Assembly (NCBI GenBank): GCA_900556715.1
Contig: USPM01000018.1
Location: 1 to 17,042, forward strand
From: an uncultured Megamonas sp.
Lineage (GTDB): Bacteria > Bacillota_C > Negativicutes > Selenomonadales > Selenomonadaceae
Length of the DNA stretch: 17,042 nt
Direction: 5' to 3'
Shown: positions 15,372 to 17,042 of the stretch, one piece after another
Numbering within the stretch: position 1 is the stretch's first letter
Layout of the letters: the number at the start of each line of letters is the position of its first letter
Made by a program: the position numbers and the translations under genes
The notes under the pieces: generated by a model
What the model saw: only the letters and a program-made list of their open reading frames with translations
The model's database searches: none
What the model was told of the DNA's origin: nothing

Positions 15372-16550
15372 TTATTTTGCAAGATTTTCTTTTAATACAT
15401 TTTCTTTTTGGGCATTTTTTATACCTATAATAAAAAATCCTACACTCAATATAGTAAATACTATACCACCTAAAACTACATTATTTATGCCCAATTCATC
15501 AATAAAAATACCACAGACGAAAGCAGCGATACAAGTACCTACATTTGTAGCTACTAAAAATAAAGCATTGGCAAAATCAGGAACTTGAAAAGCTACTCTT
15601 GTTATCCAATACTGATTGATATTAGCTGCACAACCTACAAATATTCCCCAAATTAAAACTATACCCATTATAATAAAACTCATATCACCAAAAAATAACA
15701 TCATCAAAAATATTACAGTCAATAAAAATGGGTATATGCCAACAAAAGCTAAAGGTTTTTTGCTCAAAAGTCTGCCCGCAATAATATTGCCCAAAATATT
15801 TGCCAAACCAAAAATTAACAGCGTAATACTTACAAATTCTGCTGATAATAGCGATACTCTTTCTAAATAGTCAGCTAAATAACTATATACACCAAAATTT
15901 GCACCATTTAATAAAATTACAGCTATCAATGCCCACCATAAATTAATATCTTTTAAAATACTTAATTGGGAACCATATGACATTTTTTCTTTCACTGGCA
16001 TAGATGGAACATATATTATTGTTAACATTAAAGCGACTAAATTCACTAAAGCAAAAGCAAGCATAGCAATTTCTAAAGAAAATAAATTAGCAATATAACT
16101 CATAACTGGTACACCAAGTACCATACCAGCAGAAACACCAACCATTACTCTTGCCACTGCCTTAGGTGCATCTTGTTTGGCTACAGATGAAGATGCGATT
16201 GCAAAAGACAATGAAACATACACAGGATGTAAAAATGCAGGCACTACTCTTGCCACCAACACTAGCCAAAAACTTCCTGCAAATGCAGATATAGCATTAC
16301 AAATAAAAAAAGTAGCCAAAGATATCATCATTATCGTTTTACGATTATATTTAGACAATAATAAAGGTAATATCGGGCCAGATACAGCTACAGCTAATGC
16401 AAATAAACTCACTAATAAACCCGCCACAGAAATTTCTATATTATAAGTACTAGCAACTATTGGTAATATACCTATAACACCCATTTCCGTATTTAAGATA
16501 CTAAATACACCTATTGTTAAAATAAATACAATTAAATTATTTTTACTCAT
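15372..16550 (-). CDS. MFS transporter, DHA1-type (probable drug or metabolite efflux)
   Basis: The 392-residue product is a 12-segment major facilitator. The N-terminal stretch TEMGVIGILPIVASTY is typical of the DHA1 (AraJ/YdhP/NepI-like) drug:H+ antiporter group, and ARVVPAFLHPVYVSLSFAIA and the motif-C-like VGVSAGMVLGVPVMSYIA (segment 5) support it. The loop 2-3 motif A is degenerate (LLLSKYNRKT). The substrate is unknown. The frame opens with an ATG at 16571, but the complement of 16558-16562 (AGGAG) lies 7 nt before the ATG at 16550, which gives the natural start MSKNN. It is separated from the upstream hydrolase gene by a terminator, so it needs its own promoter; I could not identify one with confidence in 16551-16615. 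Confidence 0.88.
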   Translation of the reverse strand: MSKNNLIVFILTIGVFSILNTEMGVIGILPIVASTYNIEISVAGLLVSLFALAVAVSGPILPLLLSKYNRKTIMMISLATFFICNAISAFAGSFWLVLVARVVPAFLHPVYVSLSFAIASSSVAKQDAPKAVARVMVGVSAGMVLGVPVMSYIANLFSLEIAMLAFALVNLVALMLTIIYVPSMPVKEKMSYGSQLSILKDINLWWALIAVILLNGANFGVYSYLADYLERVSLLSAEFVSITLLIFGLANILGNIIAGRLLSKKPLAFVGIYPFLLTVIFLMMLFFGDMSFIIMGIVLIWGIFVGCAANINQYWITRVAFQVPDFANALFLVATNVGTCIAAFVCGIFIDELGINNVVLGGIVFTILSVGFFIIGIKNAQKENVLKENLAK

Positions 16551-16615
16551 AGTATTACTCCTAAAATCCATATAAAAAATACATATCCAAAAATTTTAAG
16601 CTATATTCATATTTC

Positions 16616-16648
16616 AACAAAAAAGAGAAGTAATTCCTACTTCTCTTT
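16616..16648 (-). terminator. Terminator of the alpha/beta hydrolase gene
   Basis: An 11-bp stem (16622-16632 with 16638-16648; core AGAGAAGTA) with a 5-nt loop is followed, on the minus strand, by a run of six T (complement of 16619-16624). It lies about 48 nt after the hydrolase stop codon and would end that transcript before the MFS gene. Confidence 0.82.
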
Positions 16649-16695
16649 ATCTATCATATCTACATTAATTGCTTAAATTAACTTAAGCACTTTTC

Positions 16696-17042
16696 TCATA
16701 AATTATCTTTGAAGAACTCTGTTAATTTGGCAAATGGAATAACATCTGTTCTATCATATAAATCCACGTGACCTGCATTTGGCACAATATATAATTCTTT
16801 TGGTTCTGCTGCCAATTTATAGGCATCTTCACTAAATTCTTTAGAATGTGCATCTTCTCCAGCGATAAATAACAATGGTCTTGGAGAAATCGTATCAATA
16901 TCATTAAATGGATAGAAATTCATAAATTTCACATTACTTGTAAGTGTTGGATGTGTAGTTGTATTGGCACTATAACCTCTTGTTGTGCGATAAAAATCAT
17001 AAAATTCTTTTTCAATATCAGAAGGATTTTCACTTAATTTAT
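16696..17042 (-). CDS. Alpha/beta hydrolase, C-terminal part (partial)
   Basis: The frame is open from the stop at 16696-16698 to the window edge, giving 115 codons of a larger gene whose N-terminus is outside. The visible part reads through FYRTTRGYSANTTTHPT, then FYPFNDIDTISPRPLLFIAG, EDAHSKEF and IVPNAGHVDLYDR. The PRPLLFIAGEDAHS block should hold the catalytic acid and AGHVDLY the catalytic His of a Ser-Asp-His alpha/beta hydrolase of the YcjY/dienelactone-hydrolase-like group. The nucleophile Ser lies off the window. A GTG at 16930-16932 is internal, since the conserved sequence continues upstream of it. The substrate is unknown. It is followed by a terminator and then by the MFS gene on the same strand. 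Confidence 0.85.
   Translation of the reverse strand, partial: KLSENPSDIEKEFYDFYRTTRGYSANTTTHPTLTSNVKFMNFYPFNDIDTISPRPLLFIAGEDAHSKEFSEDAYKLAAEPKELYIVPNAGHVDLYDRTDVIPFAKLTEFFKDNL

Noticed and set aside
16696..16932. A complete 78-residue protein starting at GTG 16930
   Set aside because: The conserved hydrolase sequence continues in frame upstream to the window edge (for example the YRTTRGYSANTTTHPT stretch), so the gene is a partial larger one.

Overview
The window is an AT-rich chromosomal segment densely packed with housekeeping genes. It very probably comes from a diderm Firmicute of the class Negativicutes; a Megamonas- or Selenomonas-like gut anaerobe is my best guess from gene content and base composition. 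The mixture of traits drives this call. SepF, YlmH, PyrR and a SigH (sigma-30) that closely resembles the Bacillus protein are Firmicute features, while a full MinC-MinD-MinE set is typical of bacteria with an outer membrane. Taxonomy is inference, because there is no rRNA in the window.

Layout. (1) Positions 1-3284, plus strand: the 3' tip of yggS/ylmE, then sepF, ylmH, lspA, rluD and pyrR, closely spaced and probably co-transcribed. They end at a bidirectional terminator. (2) Positions 3335-4054, minus strand: sigH alone, with a good sigma-A-type promoter. (3) Positions 4055-4390: a divergent control region. (4) Positions 4391-8183, plus strand: maf, radC, mreB, mreC, mreD, joined by 1-4 nt overlaps or short gaps. 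(5) Positions 8184-8327: a possible promoter and a strong hairpin. (6) Positions 8328-11967: mrdA (PBP2), minC, minD, minE, ending in a 23-24 bp hairpin. (7) Positions 12058-15364: a promoter, then a flippase-domain membrane protein, ruvB, queH and a GNAT acetyltransferase, ending at a second bidirectional terminator. (8) Positions 15372-17042, minus strand: a DHA1-type MFS transporter and the C-terminal half of an alpha/beta hydrolase that runs off the window.

How the genes work together. The two central blocks build cell shape and place the division site. MreB, MreC, MreD and PBP2 form the core of the elongation machinery (no rodA lies in the window). MinCDE restricts FtsZ to mid-cell, and SepF anchors FtsZ. 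LspA processes lipoproteins, RluD and YlmH act on ribosomes, PyrR senses pyrimidine nucleotides, RuvB and RadC relate to DNA maintenance, and QueH completes queuosine synthesis.

I found no mobile element, CRISPR array, tRNA, rRNA or phage gene, and nothing that I would call a new biological system. The points most worth a second look are regulatory: the hairpin just before mrdA, a hairpin inside the start of minC, and an unpaired ribosome-binding site before minD. The matching Q/P/T-rich tails of MreC and PBP2 and the isolated sigH are also worth checking.
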